Source of the DNA: Prinia subflava
Taxonomy: Eukaryota > Chordata > Aves > Passeriformes > Cisticolidae
DNA length: 64,000 nt
Assembly (NCBI RefSeq): GCF_021018805.1
Contig: NC_086250.1
Span: forward strand, 63,809,322 to 63,873,321
Direction of reading: 5' to 3'
The notes below the pieces were generated by a model that saw only the letters and a program-made list of their open reading frames with translations, made no database searches and had not been told where the DNA came from. Made by a program: the position numbers and the translations under genes. Every line of letters starts with the position of its first letter. The first letter of the stretch is position 1. Below are positions 1 through 11,374 of the stretch, piece after piece.

Positions 1-1742
1 AATATCATAATATGTTTTTCGGGTTACAGAAGGAATGTGGGAAGGTTTATATTTTGCCAGAAAAGGGGTAAATGTTCTGGAGAGGCCAGCAGGCACATGT
101 GAGCAGATAATTCAATATGAGTTTTTTTAAATGTTGGAGCCCTGTGTTGCAGGTCAGGAATACATATCAAAATAAACCAAAGATGTGCTTTCATCTTGTC
201 ACTTACCATGTTATGACACCTCATCTTTCCTGTGCCCAACAGCCATTTGGACATTCTATTTTCCTTTCCAAGTAATGGAGATAAACTGACCTTTATAAGT
301 GTCCAAGAAATCTAACAAACATGCAGTGGTGGTTCAAGAGAATGTGTCTAATAATCTATTTTTATTTTATATTGTATACTTAAAAGGGAGGTGTTTTTTA
401 AAAGTTTGATTTAGACTTTTGTAGAAAAGTTTTCTGGTGTTTTCTTTTGTTGGTTTGGGATTTTTACTTCTTTGGAAACATGAAATTATTTATTATGTCA
501 TGAAATTTGATTACACTTTTACATATATAGTGGATCTGAGCCCTTATCTACACTGTTTGACATGGTTGAACACAGCAAGAGAAGCTCTGCATCTCTGTCC
601 TTGTGAGCTTCGGTGATTCTGGGTTTCATTTCTTTAACTTCTGCTCTGCTGTGTGACCTTCTGACCTTTTATTTCAAAATCTCAGTAAGATGTGGTCCAT
701 GTATACACTTAACTTCATTAGATATTGAATTTTGTTTCTGGTCAGTTTTCTCCCCTTAAATCAAAATCACTCACTTAGGTCAATGAAAAGTAATGAGATG
801 CTCAATGCCTTTCTGTATAAAACTGCATTTGTCTACAAAGTTTATTTTATTTTGTTACGTTTTGCATCTTTCTTTGTAATTTATGGACTTAAAAGAGAAA
901 TAATCAACAAAACTATCTTAAAGTTGCTATAAAAAGGAGAAAGATAAATGAGTTCAGGTGATCCAAAGAGGATGAAGTTATCTGTGGATTTTGTATTTAC
1001 TGTGTAATTGATAATGTTGATAATTTACTGTGTTGTTGATAATGCTTCTATGCTTGTTACACTTGGAACCCCTACAACATCTGTCCAACCCAACATCTCT
1101 TTGCACTTTGGAAACCACTCTGAGAAAATGTGTTACAACTCTCATTCTCAAGCCAAAAGCTAGATTTATACAAGTGTGTGAAACAACCCATTTGGGGAAT
1201 CACACAATTTTGCCACAACCTTTTATTTACATTGTGAAAAGAAACCTCACTTCCCTTCCTACAGTACAGTTATACTGACTGACACAGTATAAAAAATCAA
1301 AAAAATGCTTTTCTTTAGCTGAGCAAACCTACACATGGCAGCCAGATATAAAACTGGAATTAACCCTTCTGGATCTCTGGCTGGTTGCTGACTGCCTTCA
1401 CCAAGCTCCTGGGTTCTCATGGTTCTCACTCTTTCTTAAATGCCTCAGTTAAAGCAGTTTCACTTTGTTTTTCTTTTGAACATTCCAGTGTGGAAGTCTA
1501 CCTAAAAAGTCATCTCATACAGGCTACATATAGCTGACAGTAAGAGAAAGGAAAGCAATGTGTGGGAGGCCTGGAGGCAGCTTTTCTCTCCTCACAGAAA
1601 AGTCAGAGAAAACATGGCCCTCCATGCATGAGCTCTGAAAAGCAAAGCTTGTTTCTAAGTTCACCATAGACTGATCCCTTTTTTTGCCTCTTCCTCTGCT
1701 CTGGAAGGAGAGCTAAAATGCAGAGAACCCATCTTTTACCTG
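1..1742. other. AT-rich unique DNA, no gene seen
   Basis: No domain-like reading frame, RNA gene or recognisable transposon is visible here. The open frames are under 90 codons and rich in Leu, Phe and Ile, as expected for random translation of AT-rich DNA. The GC content rises slightly towards the array at 1743. Confidence 0.6.
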
Positions 1743-1847
1743 TTTTATTTTATTTTATTTTATTTTATTTTATTTTATTTTATTTTATTTTATTTTATTT
1801 TATTTTATTTTATTTTATTTTATTTTATTTTATTTTATTTTATTTTA
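1743..1847. repeat. (TTTTA)n pentanucleotide microsatellite, 21 copies
   Basis: The sequence is an uninterrupted run of 21 exact TTTTA units, 105 bp long, ending in TTTTAATTTTTCCCCC. On the minus strand it reads (TAAAA)n. That is a common product of an A-rich tail of a retroposed RNA, so the array could mark the 3' end of an old minus-strand insertion whose body would lie at higher coordinates. The absence of any interruption suggests recent expansion and probable length polymorphism. Confidence 0.97.
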
Positions 1848-1849
1848 AT

Positions 1850-2285
1850 TTTTCCCCCACTGGTTGTTTTCCTGATCCAAACAGTCTCTGTCTATCTAGA
1901 GGTGCCTTGGCTCCCCACCCAGCCACACAAGTGTTCATGTTCTTGTGTTGGCACAAGGGAGGCAAAGGGGGAATTTCCCTTTGATTGAATTTGATTAACT
2001 CAAGCCAGTTGTGACCCTGGAGCCATGGGAACAGCATTAGTGTGGTATCACACTCAGGATGAAATCCTCCTGGTTTGGGCACCAGTACAGAGAGTTCTGA
2101 CTTCTGAGATATCCACTCCAGGACATCAGGTCTCCCTGAGCTCCTGCCTGGTATGGCCAGTGCTGCTGATGTGGAGCCAACACAGAAGTGTGGCTGGTTT
2201 TGCCCTGCCCAGCTCTATCTGGAGCCAGTCTGCCCTTCATCTGTTCTCATACTAACATATACACTGTGTTTAAATAAAGAAAAAA
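1850..2285. other. Moderately GC-rich segment between two simple repeats; possible retroposed sequence
   Basis: This block of about 430 bp is clearly richer in G and C than its surroundings. It is bounded by (TTTTA)n on the left and an A/C-rich tract on the right. On the plus strand it ends with an AATAAA hexamer near 2272 followed directly by a short A-run, like the 3' end of a polyadenylated transcript. On the minus strand it would end in (TAAAA)n. Both readings suggest retroposition, but I recognise no parent gene or known SINE. Overlapping short frames on both strands have no known domain. Confidence 0.3.
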
Positions 2286-2480
2286 AAGGTACAAAACAAC
2301 AACAACAACCAAAAAAACCCACAAACAAAAAAACAACAAAAACCAAACCGTCCCTTCCCAAAAAACAACAAAGCAAAAACACCCAAATGAACAAAACAAA
2401 AACAAAAACAAACAAACAAAAACACACACACACACAAAAAAACCCCCAAAAACCAAAACCAGAAAAACACCAACAACCAA
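2281..2480. repeat. A/C-rich low-complexity tract
   Basis: About 200 bp are composed almost only of A and C on the plus strand, with AAC, AAAC and AAACC motifs and a short (AC)n run near 2424-2434. Open frames here translate to Lys/Gln/Thr/Pro-rich peptides on one strand and Phe/Val/Cys-rich peptides on the other. These are artefacts of composition and not genes. Confidence 0.95.
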
Positions 2481-3644
2481 TTTGATTTGGTGTGCATAGT
2501 GTGAACAGGTTTATTTGATTTCTTTGTGTATTCTTTTGTCACTTTGACAAAGTAACATCTGAAAAGCTATGTTTAGAATAAAAGCATTGGAATCTCTATC
2601 TGTAAGGCTATATACATGATATACATGAGGGAAAATAGGGTGCTAAGAGAAGATGGGGTTCTTATAGTTATTTTAGAAAATTAATTTGTCCAGTGAAAAT
2701 CCAGATGAATAAAGCAGAATATCCAAACCCACCAGAATAAATTATTTTAGAAACTCATTTTGTTCTCATGCTAGGTTCCAATAAAAAACCTCTCCGATAA
2801 TATTTACAAAACTTTTGCCTCAATCCAGAAAACACGGATTGTTTAAACATAATTTATTTAAAATTCTTTAACTAAGAAGAATTCAAACATATTGTATTGA
2901 GTGATAGCTTAGAAACAGCTTATAATTATATTTTAAAATGTCAGAGAAAATAACATCTGGAGGAGGTAATGTCTGAAGAAAAAATTGAATGCATTTCTAA
3001 GTCAATATATGAGCATAAAATTTTAGTTCAATATATCCTGTAATAGACTAACCAGGCTATATACACACATGTATGCCTGTAAATGTCTATATATTTAACC
3101 ACTTATGCCATAAAACACATATTAAAAACATATACAAGTCTCTAAATCTTTTGACAGTTAACTACAAGCTGTATTATGTCAGCATAGAACTTGAGGTCAA
3201 TTGGAACTCTCCAGTACTTTTTAAGTGAAAAAATCAGGCTCTTTCTGAGCTTACAGCAGTTTTTAACAACCATTAGAAAGAAACCTGGCATGCTATCTAC
3301 AAGATTATAGATACAATGTGGGGAAAGATAAGACCCCATTCTTGAAAGAATTCCTAAGACTTCTTCCACTTTCAGTAGCACTTAATAATAGCTAATACCA
3401 GCTCTTTGATTGACAAAATATGTTATCATCTGTACTGGCAATAATTCTGAAGGTCTCAAAAGGGACCTAGCCATTTATCTGTAGCTTTGTAAATCTAAAT
3501 TAGATTACCTTGATGTCTGCACTAGTTTTCACCTGAAAAATCAACTGTATTCATAATTCTAATAGTTTATGCCTTAGCTGCTTGATTTGAAATAAAATAT
3601 AGTGTAAATCCAACAAATAAAGAAATCTATAACACTTGCCTACA
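2481..3644. other. AT-rich unique DNA, nothing recognised
   Basis: I see no repeat family, gene or structured RNA in this stretch. It contains several TATATA-type stretches without promoter context. Confidence 0.55.
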
Positions 3645-4606
3645 GGCTGGTGACCTGTGGGGCTCTGCAGGGCTCCATCCTCAGCCCTGTTCTGTTCAAT
3701 ATCTTCATCAACAACTTGGTCAGTGAATACTAAGGAAGTTTCTCAATGTCACTAAACTGGGAGGAGCTTTTGGCTCCCTTGAGGGCAGAGAGGTCCTGCA
3801 GTGAGACCTCAACAAATTAGAGAGGTGGGCAACCACCAACCACATGAGGTTCAACCAGGGAAAGGGCTGGATCCTGCACCTGGCATGGGGCAGCCCTGGC
3901 TGTGTGTAAAGACTGGGAAAGCAGCTGGAGAAGAGGGGAGGAGGAGGCTGCAAAGCAGCTGCAGAAAGGGAGCTGGAGGTCCTGGTTGAGAATTAATCAG
4001 CAGTGCCCTGGCAGCCAGGAGGGCCAGCCATATCCAGGGGGTGTCAGGGCTAGGGAGGGCATTGTTCTGCTCTGCTCTGCACTGGGGCAGCCTTACTTTG
4101 AGTCGTGGGGGCAATTTTGGGCACCACAATATAAAAAAGACAGTGAGTTATTGGAGAGTGTGCAAAGAAAGGCCATGAGGATGATGAAGGGTCTGGAGGG
4201 GAATCCTTGTGAGGAGCAGCTGAGGTAACTCAATTTGTTCAGTCTGGAAAAGAGAAGACAGAGGGGAGACCCCACTGTGGTTTTCAATATCCTCATGAGG
4301 TGCAGTGGAGAAGCAGGTACTGATCTGTTCACTCTTGTGGCCGGAGACAGGAGTCAAGGGAATGGCAGGGAGCTGAGTCAGGGAGGTTTAATATGACATC
4401 AGGAAAAGGCTTTTTTCCCAGAGGGTGGTTGAGCACTGGAACAGGATCCTCAGTCACACCACCAGCCTGACAAAAATCAAAAAGCACTTGGACAATGCTC
4501 TCAGGCCCACGGTGTGATTCCTGGGCTGTTGTGTGCAGGGTTCCATTCTGATGGATCCTTTCCAACCAAGCAGATTCTGTGGTTCTACAGATTTATGATT
4601 CTGTGA
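3645..4606 (+). mobile_element. CR1 LINE, 5'-truncated copy with intact 3' tail
   Basis: This is the longest CR1 retrotransposon copy in the window. The left part (3659-3721) still reads in frame as LQGSILSPVLFNIFINNL, which matches the conserved reverse-transcriptase stretch of LINE ORF2 proteins. After an internal deletion near 3725 it follows the familiar CR1 3' path: ACTGGGAGGAG, CACCACATGAGG-type wording, GGGCACCACAATATAAAAA (4118-4137), CAGTCTGGAAAAGAGAAGACAGAGGGGAGACC (split by divergence), and CAGAGGGTGGTTGAGCACTGGAACAGG. It ends in degenerate ATTCTATGATT-like octamers (4573-4606). Frameshifts and stops break the coding sequence, so it is dead. Like other CR1s it has no poly(A) tail. 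Antisense frames at 4093-4565 are its shadows. Confidence 0.95.
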
Positions 4607-6143
4607 CTTGCACATCAGATTGCAGAAGATGTTTGACACCATTTTCACAATTAAAGCCACCTTAGACTGGGTGTTACCCAGAATACAATACTTGGACTTG
4701 CACAATAGTTGGCATTTCTCATCTGCACTAGACCTGAACACACAAATCAGTGTTAAGAGTGAATTGAATTCATGGAATCGAGTAAGATGATTTTTCCTCT
4801 CCCATGTATGTGCTGCTACATGATTGGTGCATGGAATCTCCCACTGCTCTGCAGAGTACTCTTTGAGCTCTGAGGTTTGTGCATTGCCAGATTCTCTTCT
4901 CTGGAAAAAGTGGTTTGTGATTACAACAGAGCTTTCACAATGTGGCACACAAACTAACTCATGCAGAATGGAAAGTCTCAGAAGATGGGGCATGGTAGAT
5001 TGAAGCAGCCAGTTAAATTTCTGGCACTAAGTATTTAGCACAAAAAACACTTGAAAAATATCACCATGAAGGTAGAACAAATCATTTGTAAACTTCTGAG
5101 GCAAAAGCTGGCACAATTTACTTTTCTAACTGTTCTTATTCTAATATATTTCTTAGCTTCTAGCACTGTGTTGTTGTTTGAGGGTCTATGCATCACAAGG
5201 TTGGTTTTATCACTTCATTTCTTTTGTAATGGCCTATCTATATAATTATCTTTGCTGCCCTCTGACTGCCCTCAATCTGTCAGGCCAGCTTTATCTCACT
5301 GTCAGGTGAGACACATTATCTATGTTGTGGAAAGTTCTGGGACATCTGCAGAGGAGTGACTAACACCATGAGTTTGTGCATCAATTTTTCAAGACACTCT
5401 CTTTTAGAAAAACCTAGTCCTTAGTTTGAAAAGAAGAAAGTTTGTGTCAAGAGGTGGCTGTTGCTTTACATGTGGAAAAGCATCAACCAGCACAGCTAAA
5501 AGTAGCTCATGTACAGTTTAAGGTGTCCCTAGCCCAGCTCCTCTTGCAGGGATGACAGCCTTGGTTATAGGATAACACACACTGAGCTTCTCCTTCTCCT
5601 CTGTTACTAGAGTGAAGCTTTCTGGGCTCTGTCTGAAAACCTTCTAGATCTTTTTGATCCTTATTCTGGGATCATCAAGGACTTTTCCTTATTATAGAAA
5701 CTGAAAGAACTTCTTTTGAACTTTAAATGTGTTATTACTTGTGGAAAGTATCTCGCATTGGCTTGTAAGTCACTGCATTAACATAATGTAGTGAATACAG
5801 AATATTTAGATCACCTTCCTTTGAAAAGGTACTCATGGCAGTTACCATGAAAGCACTATCAGCTGCTTCTTTGAAATAGTCCATTTATTTTCATTGTAAT
5901 TATCACAAATGCTGTTCAGAAGCACATCATGACACTCTTTACTAAGGATACCTGTTGACATTATGAAAAAAGCAATTTTCTTGTTCTTTTCCCTTCCCTC
6001 TTACAGCCTTTTCAATTAAAAACCATGGAAAAGAAAAAATATAAAAGGAAAAGTTGGTCAAATAGTAGTAAGCTGTTTTCATGCAAAACTACTCTTATTT
6101 GTATCTAATATCGGGATGCTTATGGTGATAAAGAGTTCTGCTG
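4607..6143. other. Unique DNA; 179-codon minus-strand frame judged non-coding
   Basis: No repeat or gene is recognised. The longest open frame of the whole window (4454-4993, minus) starts in this unique DNA and runs into the antisense of the CR1 tail. Its last 40 or so residues are CR1 antisense and the remainder has no familiar domain. There is no obvious promoter or Kozak context, so I do not call it a gene. Confidence 0.5.
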
Positions 6144-6600
6144 TTTCAGCATTCCAAGCTCGTGTAGGGAAGCACATTGTTCCAAGAACAATGATGCCTT
6201 ATGAAGGCTGACCTGGATCAGAGCCTGGACAGAGATAAGAGAATAAAGTAGGTATTTATCAAAAGGCCTTAAAGGATACGCCTTGGGCAGTACAAGACCC
6301 TGGCCAGGGCTAACCCAAGATGGACCCAAAATGGTCACAAAAATGGATGACCAGTCACGAGGTTTCACACTTTTGTAAGTTTTGGTCCATTTGCATATTG
6401 GGTTTAATTGTCCAATTATATCTTCAGGTTATGAAGTTCCATCCTCCTTGCTCTCTCCCCTCAGCCCTCCTTTGTTTATGCTGAAACTTGTAACATTGTC
6501 CTTGATCTTCAGGCAACACCTAGGCAACACAGAAAAACATGAAAGCTAAAACTTAAGGCATCCCTGAGAAGCTAGATCTCACATTTGCCACTGGTCATCC
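6144..6600 (-). mobile_element. Probable ERV solo LTR, minus orientation, approximate ends
   Basis: Read on the minus strand, the block has an LTR-like order. A U3-like part carries the octamer ATGCAAAT (complement of 6389-6396) and the wording GACCAAAACTTACAAAAG. A TTTAAGG stretch follows near 6270, then a GATAAATACC/TTTATT region near 6245-6260 that could supply the polyadenylation signal, then a U5-like part. The plus-strand wording AAAATGGTCACAAAAATGGA and CCATTTGCATATTGGG resembles songbird ERV LTRs that I know in outline. I could not find matching target duplications, so the ends are estimates. A different ancient repeat is possible. Confidence 0.5.
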
Positions 6601-7300
6601 AAACCCCGTGGCACAGTCTGCAGAACATGTTAGTGAAGCACCAAGAAGCCTTTAATGTGTTAACTGCAGGAGCAGGCAGAAAACATGGTTATTGTGCAGA
6701 GCTGAGATTATTTTCTGCATATTTTGAATATGTAGTCTTCTTGCTGTCAGAAAACGTTACTAACCTTGTGTTTTCTAACATTTTTGACATTTATGTTAAG
6801 TTACACTTGAGGCTAAGTTTTTGGATGGTTTTGAGAGGTTTGTTGTTTGTTGGGTTTTTTTTTTTTTACTGAGGACAAAGGGAAGTTTGTAAGACAGGTT
6901 TATTGACTGTCTAGAGTACTTTATATTCCAGTTTCTCTTGTCACCTACACAAGTAATCACATATGTTTTTAGCTTAGTTTCAATGCTTTCAGCCAGACTG
7001 ATGTCTGGATTTTTATTTCCCAGAGTGTCTGGGCTGTTGCTGAGAGGATTCAGAGCTCCACTGAGCATTCCATAATTCCATATAGAGCACACACACAACA
7101 CATGCTTCACACTTCTGTCAAGAATAAGAACTTCCCCACAGGCTGCCATGCTGCATTTTTGCTACTATACTAAAGGATAAAAGGATGCTCTAATAGCATT
7201 TTTTTAATCTGTCTGTGAAACTAACTTTCTGCATGCCACAGAACTGACATCTAGTTTGGAAGATATGCTGTGATTGTATCATAAGGGTTAATTTTTCTGC
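6601..7300. other. AT-rich unique DNA, nothing recognised
   Basis: No gene or transposon is recognised. A T-rich run near 6838-6868 (TTTGTTGTTTGTTGGG followed by T12) is low complexity. Confidence 0.5.
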
Positions 7301-7338
7301 ATTACATCTCCTGGTTTTAATTGACCAGGAGATGTAAT
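7301..7338. repeat. Perfect 15-bp inverted repeat (hairpin), 8-nt loop
   Basis: The left arm ATTACATCTCCTGGT (7301-7315) and the right arm ACCAGGAGATGTAAT (7324-7338) are exact reverse complements around the loop TTTAATTG. The right arm runs straight into the (TTTTAA)n array. No transcript or transposon family is recognised for it. Confidence 0.95.
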
Positions 7339-7386
7339 TTTAATTTTAATTTTAATTTTAATTTTAATTTTAATTTTAATTTTAAT
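7335..7386. repeat. (TTTTAA)n hexanucleotide microsatellite
   Basis: Between eight and nine exact TTTTAA units follow directly on the right arm of the hairpin at 7301-7338. The loop of that hairpin also contains TTTTAAT, so the array may have been seeded from the hairpin sequence. Confidence 0.95.
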
Positions 7387-8289
7387 AGTTCCTATAAATG
7401 ATGCTTCTTCCATATCAGGATAGGCACAAATTCAGTGACATGTCTCACCTCAATACATTCTCCTCGACTAGATGCTCAGCAACTGCTTTCTATTTTTCAT
7501 ACGTGTGTGTTGGGGGGTTGGCTTTTTTTGTTGTTGCTTTAATCACGTTTTTAAGGGGGTTTTTTGGATGGGTTTTTTTGGCTTTCTCATTAAGCTTTGT
7601 GTTGATGCTCTGCTCAGAAAACAATGCTGCCTAGCTTGTCTAAAGCAAAAGTGTTCAACCAAAGACTGAATCAAAAAATCTGTAATTCTTTTGGGCAGCT
7701 ACAGAGTAAAGGAGAAACGTTTTTTGGCACACACAGGGTGAAGAGAGGCCAAAGGTAGTGTTATTTTGGAAGCACTGTCTATCTAATCTTCAAACATGCA
7801 GCCCTCAGCATCCTTGGAATAGGTCTGCTTTATTCTTTCTGTAGCACCTATAGTGCTGATATTTTTGGTGATGTAGGTGCATTCATCACTGTAGACTTTA
7901 CATGTACTCTGAAACTAACTATTTTTGAATTCTGATCAACATAAATATTCCTGAGAGCACACACAGTGTGAGCATAGATTACAGGAAACACAAATGAGAA
8001 CATCTGTAACATCTTGTGGGTGATAGAAGCAAGAGATTCAGTAAGGTTTATGATAAGGTATCACAAAACAGCCCTGTAGTCAGATTATTGCCAAGAAGGA
8101 TATGGACTAGATAGGTGGACTGCAGGGTAGGTGAAAACCAGATTGTGTTGCTGGATTTGGGATTATGTCATTTTTTTGAAATGTCTTACTTTAACTGTGC
8201 ATAATTTCAAAGAGTGGAAGTAAAACAAGCTGCCATTTAAAATCTGACTGGTGCTGAGATACAAATAATGTTCCTGAGGGGTTGGAACA
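7387..8289. other. Unique DNA, T-rich near 7515-7580
   Basis: The T/G-rich stretch at 7508-7582 yields short Phe/Gly-rich frames that are compositional artefacts. Nothing else is recognised. Confidence 0.5.
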
Positions 8290-8515
8290 GTGCCTCTAGT
8301 GTTTGATTTATACACTGAAAACCTGGAGAACAGGACAGGAGGACAACCTCACCTCCTTCACAAGTGGCACCCTGTGGGGTAGAGTCAAACCCCAGCAAGG
8401 AAGGGCTGCCCTTCAGAGGAAAGGGACCTTGGCAAGCTGAAATGATGGACCCAGAGAAGTGCCAGGAGTTTCAACAAAATATGTGTGAAGCCCTACACCC
8501 AGGTTGACACCTTGC
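8290..8515 (+). mobile_element. CR1 LINE internal fragment
   Basis: The wording CACTGAAAACCTGGAGAACAGGACAGGAGG, then CTTCAGAGGAAAGGGACCTTGGCAAGCTG, then AGAAGTGCCAGGAGTTTCAACAAAATATGTG and CCCTACACCCAGG follows, in order, the CR1 region upstream of the 3' UTR. The intact copies there read CAGAGGGACCTTGACAGGCTGGAG and then AAGTTCAACAAGGCCAAGTG and CTGCACCTGGG. Divergence is high and the 3' tail is missing. The left edge is approximate. Confidence 0.75.
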
Positions 8516-11293
8516 TGAAGCTCTGTCTTCAGAAAATTTCAAAACAATATTTTTTTTAATCTAACCTTGAATTTAGCCACCCTCCAAGAGGCTGGATTAG
8601 AAGCCTCTGCAATTCTCTCCAAATAATTTTTTTTCTGTTTCTGTAAGTCTTTGTTTGGAACAAACAAACAAATAAACAAACAAACAAAACCAAAACCAAA
8701 AGAATTTTCAAAAAAAGAATTTGAGAGGAAGTTAAGAGAAAAGCTAACATAGAAATAGAACCAATAGCACATTAAAGATTTGGGCAGAGATTACTCTTGT
8801 CCTTCTGGTAAATCAAACTATTTATGGTGTCTATTAATGTGTCCTGTTGAAGCACTCTGTATTAAGTGACTCTATATTAAGTTGGAATCCAATTCCAGAG
8901 GAATTTTTTGTCCTTGTGACTGCATCAGTAGGGATGATTGGATGATCTGAGTTGCATTCTGATAAAAGATGATGCCTTGAGTCTCTGCTGATCTTTTCTT
9001 GTGATATAGTCACAGGTTTTGATCTTTTACTACTGGTCTTGGGTTTGAAGGCATGGCTATGCAAATGTCCTCCTTAGAACCCCCCACTTCTGTGACTGTT
9101 ATAAAGTTCTCATCTGCCACAGAGGTTTGCTTTCTGTTCCAGAGCTTTGCCCTCTGACTAAGTAATCCTGTGGTGTCTAACTACTAAGGACCACCCGTGG
9201 TCCCTTTTGAGCTTTCCTGTATCCTGTTTTTCTATAATTTCTAACTTTTTTTGCTTTGAGAGACATAAGAAAATTATTCTGTGGGTTCACTTAGGAGTAC
9301 ACATCCCAGACTAAAGTTTGCTTTATTTTGTATAAAATATAGGCTTTTCCCTTGTTCTTGCTTTGTTATTTTTGGAAGTAAGGAGCATTCCTTGCAGTGT
9401 GCCAGTGTGTTGGCAGATACCGAGCTAACGATGTGAAGTGCTTCTGCATAGTGAAGGCTGAAGAATACCAGGCTAAAGCTTTCAAACTCTCTCCCTCAGC
9501 CCTAAATAGAAAACAGCAGTGCTTTCTTTGTAAATGCTGTGAGCTGAGGGTTAGACTGTTCCTTTGCTGAAGAAAAACTGATGGAAATGGCCAAATGACA
9601 GCTCCCCCTGCAGCACAGGGCCAATGCAAATAACTTGAGACAATATTGCAGGGCAGAGCCAGTGATGCCTGGCAGTAACCTGCTAGTCTGGCAGTCCAAA
9701 GCTACTGCAACAGCTTCAGGTTTCTTCCAGGTCATGAGCTAGAGGATTCTTAGAGCCACTCCAGGCTTTATAAAAGGAAATAAATTGCACAAGTGTGTTG
9801 TTCCAGTGCAAACACCCATGCTAAGCCTTCCTTCCCAGTAGGTAATTGGTGCAGCTTGAGTACAGATTTGGAGCATCAGTATCTACTTTCCTGAACTTCC
9901 TTTTAAAAACTGAGTTTGGATCCCTATAGAGAGAGAAATACACACAAGAGGGAGGGTGGATTATATTGCTATTTTTATAACTATCATAATTCATGCTTAT
10001 CTAATTTTTCTCCAGTCAAGCTATCTTGCATGAAATTCCCCTTTTCTGTATTCTCTGAGCTGACTAAAATTGTTAAAGAGGTGAATAGGTTCAAAGAACT
10101 TTGTCCCAAATGGGTATGTATAAAAAGGCTGGCACATGTTAGAGGGGATATGATCAAGGGAGTTTTTGATTCTGCTATCACTGCTGGAATAGAGAAGCAA
10201 CCTTAATGTATTATTAAGGCATGTGTATTTAAACATATATATATATGTATTTATATTAATTTTAAATATGTACATTGACATACTAAAGAGTACACACATG
10301 AGAACTGTGACCCTCAGTTGTGGAAAAAATATATAAGCAAAATTAAATAACCTGTCTTCTACTATAAAATTTCTGTTTACTACTGTCTAGCATGGTGACA
10401 GCTATTTCCTTAATTCCCTGTGATTTCACAGGATGATCAAATGCAAAGGTGACCACTGGAGCTAAAAAAGTCTCTGGACCTGAATCGATGCTGCCATAAA
10501 TATCCCCAGGACTGCAACATTTTGTAAGTAAAGGGACATAATTCATGCTGCCAGTGGATTCTTGTGGTCAAGTGTACATGACTTGTTCAGAAATTTCAAA
10601 ACAAATCTCAAACAATTTTAGAGTATTTTGGACCAAAGAAACTATTATAACATCATTATAAAATAATCATTAAAAAGTGTGATTCTTCTGGCCAAAAGCA
10701 GACAGTTTAGAGCTCTGTGACAGACACTGAAGCTGGAACTAATTGACCAATGTTCCTTTTGTAGTGACTGGAAAGAAATAGCAGAGAAACCCAGATCATC
10801 ACATACAAATGTGAGAGTCAAAGATAAATCAGCCTGATTGTTCCCTACAGGTATGAATTTCTCTTCACTGACTGTAAAAGCAGTGTAGGGGAATCAGCTC
10901 ACATGTGGACATACACCTTGCAAATCAAATGGTAAGAATTACACCTGAATGCAAACAGCCTCAATTAACCTCCACTGGATTTTGACTACTCTAACTCCAA
11001 AATCAAATAGGACACCATAAAAACATTTGCAATTTCCATCACCTTGAGCCTCCCACTCCTGTCATTGATTGTCTATATCTGAAAGCAGAGAAGATATAGC
11101 AAGTTCTCAATACGAGCACTCACCTTGCTCTTGCTCCTTCTCCTCCTCTGTAAGTGAAGATCTTTCTCATTCGTTATCCTCTCTAGTCTTCCTTGTTTTT
11201 GACAGAACTTGGTCTTTCCAGTCTTCTCAAATGAGCATCCATTTTCTTACCTACTCTTTGGCTTATTATTTATTTTCAGTAGCCTTTGGTTAA
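8516..11293. other. Unique DNA, no gene supported
   Basis: An AAAC-rich patch lies at 8660-8702. The block at 9360-9740 is somewhat richer in GC and carries overlapping minus-strand frames of 77 to 87 codons without a known domain. A minus-strand frame at 10343-10546 looks slightly exon-like but has no convincing homology. A short (AT)n run occurs at 10237-10247. Confidence 0.5.
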
Positions 11294-11374
11294 GTTGTGG
11301 ACTTGTCAGTGTTTAGTTTATGACTGGACTTGGTGGTCTCTATAGATCTTTTCCAACCTTAATAATCCTGTGAT
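11294..11374 (+). mobile_element. CR1 LINE 3'-terminal fragment
   Basis: The order GTGGACTTGTCAGTGTTTAG, GACTGGACTTGGTGGTCT, AGATCTTTTCCAACCTTAATAATCCTGTGATT matches the last 80 bases of CR1, where intact copies read GGACTCGATGATCT, GGTCTTTTCCAACC and then ATTCTATGATT. Only this tail remains. A T-run follows at 11374. Confidence 0.85.

Noticed and set aside
1718..1984. Frame with (FILFY)n repeat
   Set aside because: Translation of the (TTTTA)n microsatellite.
2153..2542. Lys/Thr-rich and Phe/Val/Cys-rich frames on opposite strands
   Set aside because: Translation of the A/C-rich low-complexity tract.
10343..10546. Minus-strand 67-codon frame with an exon-like run (PGDIYGSIDSGPETFLAPVV)
   Set aside because: It recalls ZU5-type wording only loosely, there is no second exon nearby, and no convincing splice pair frames it.
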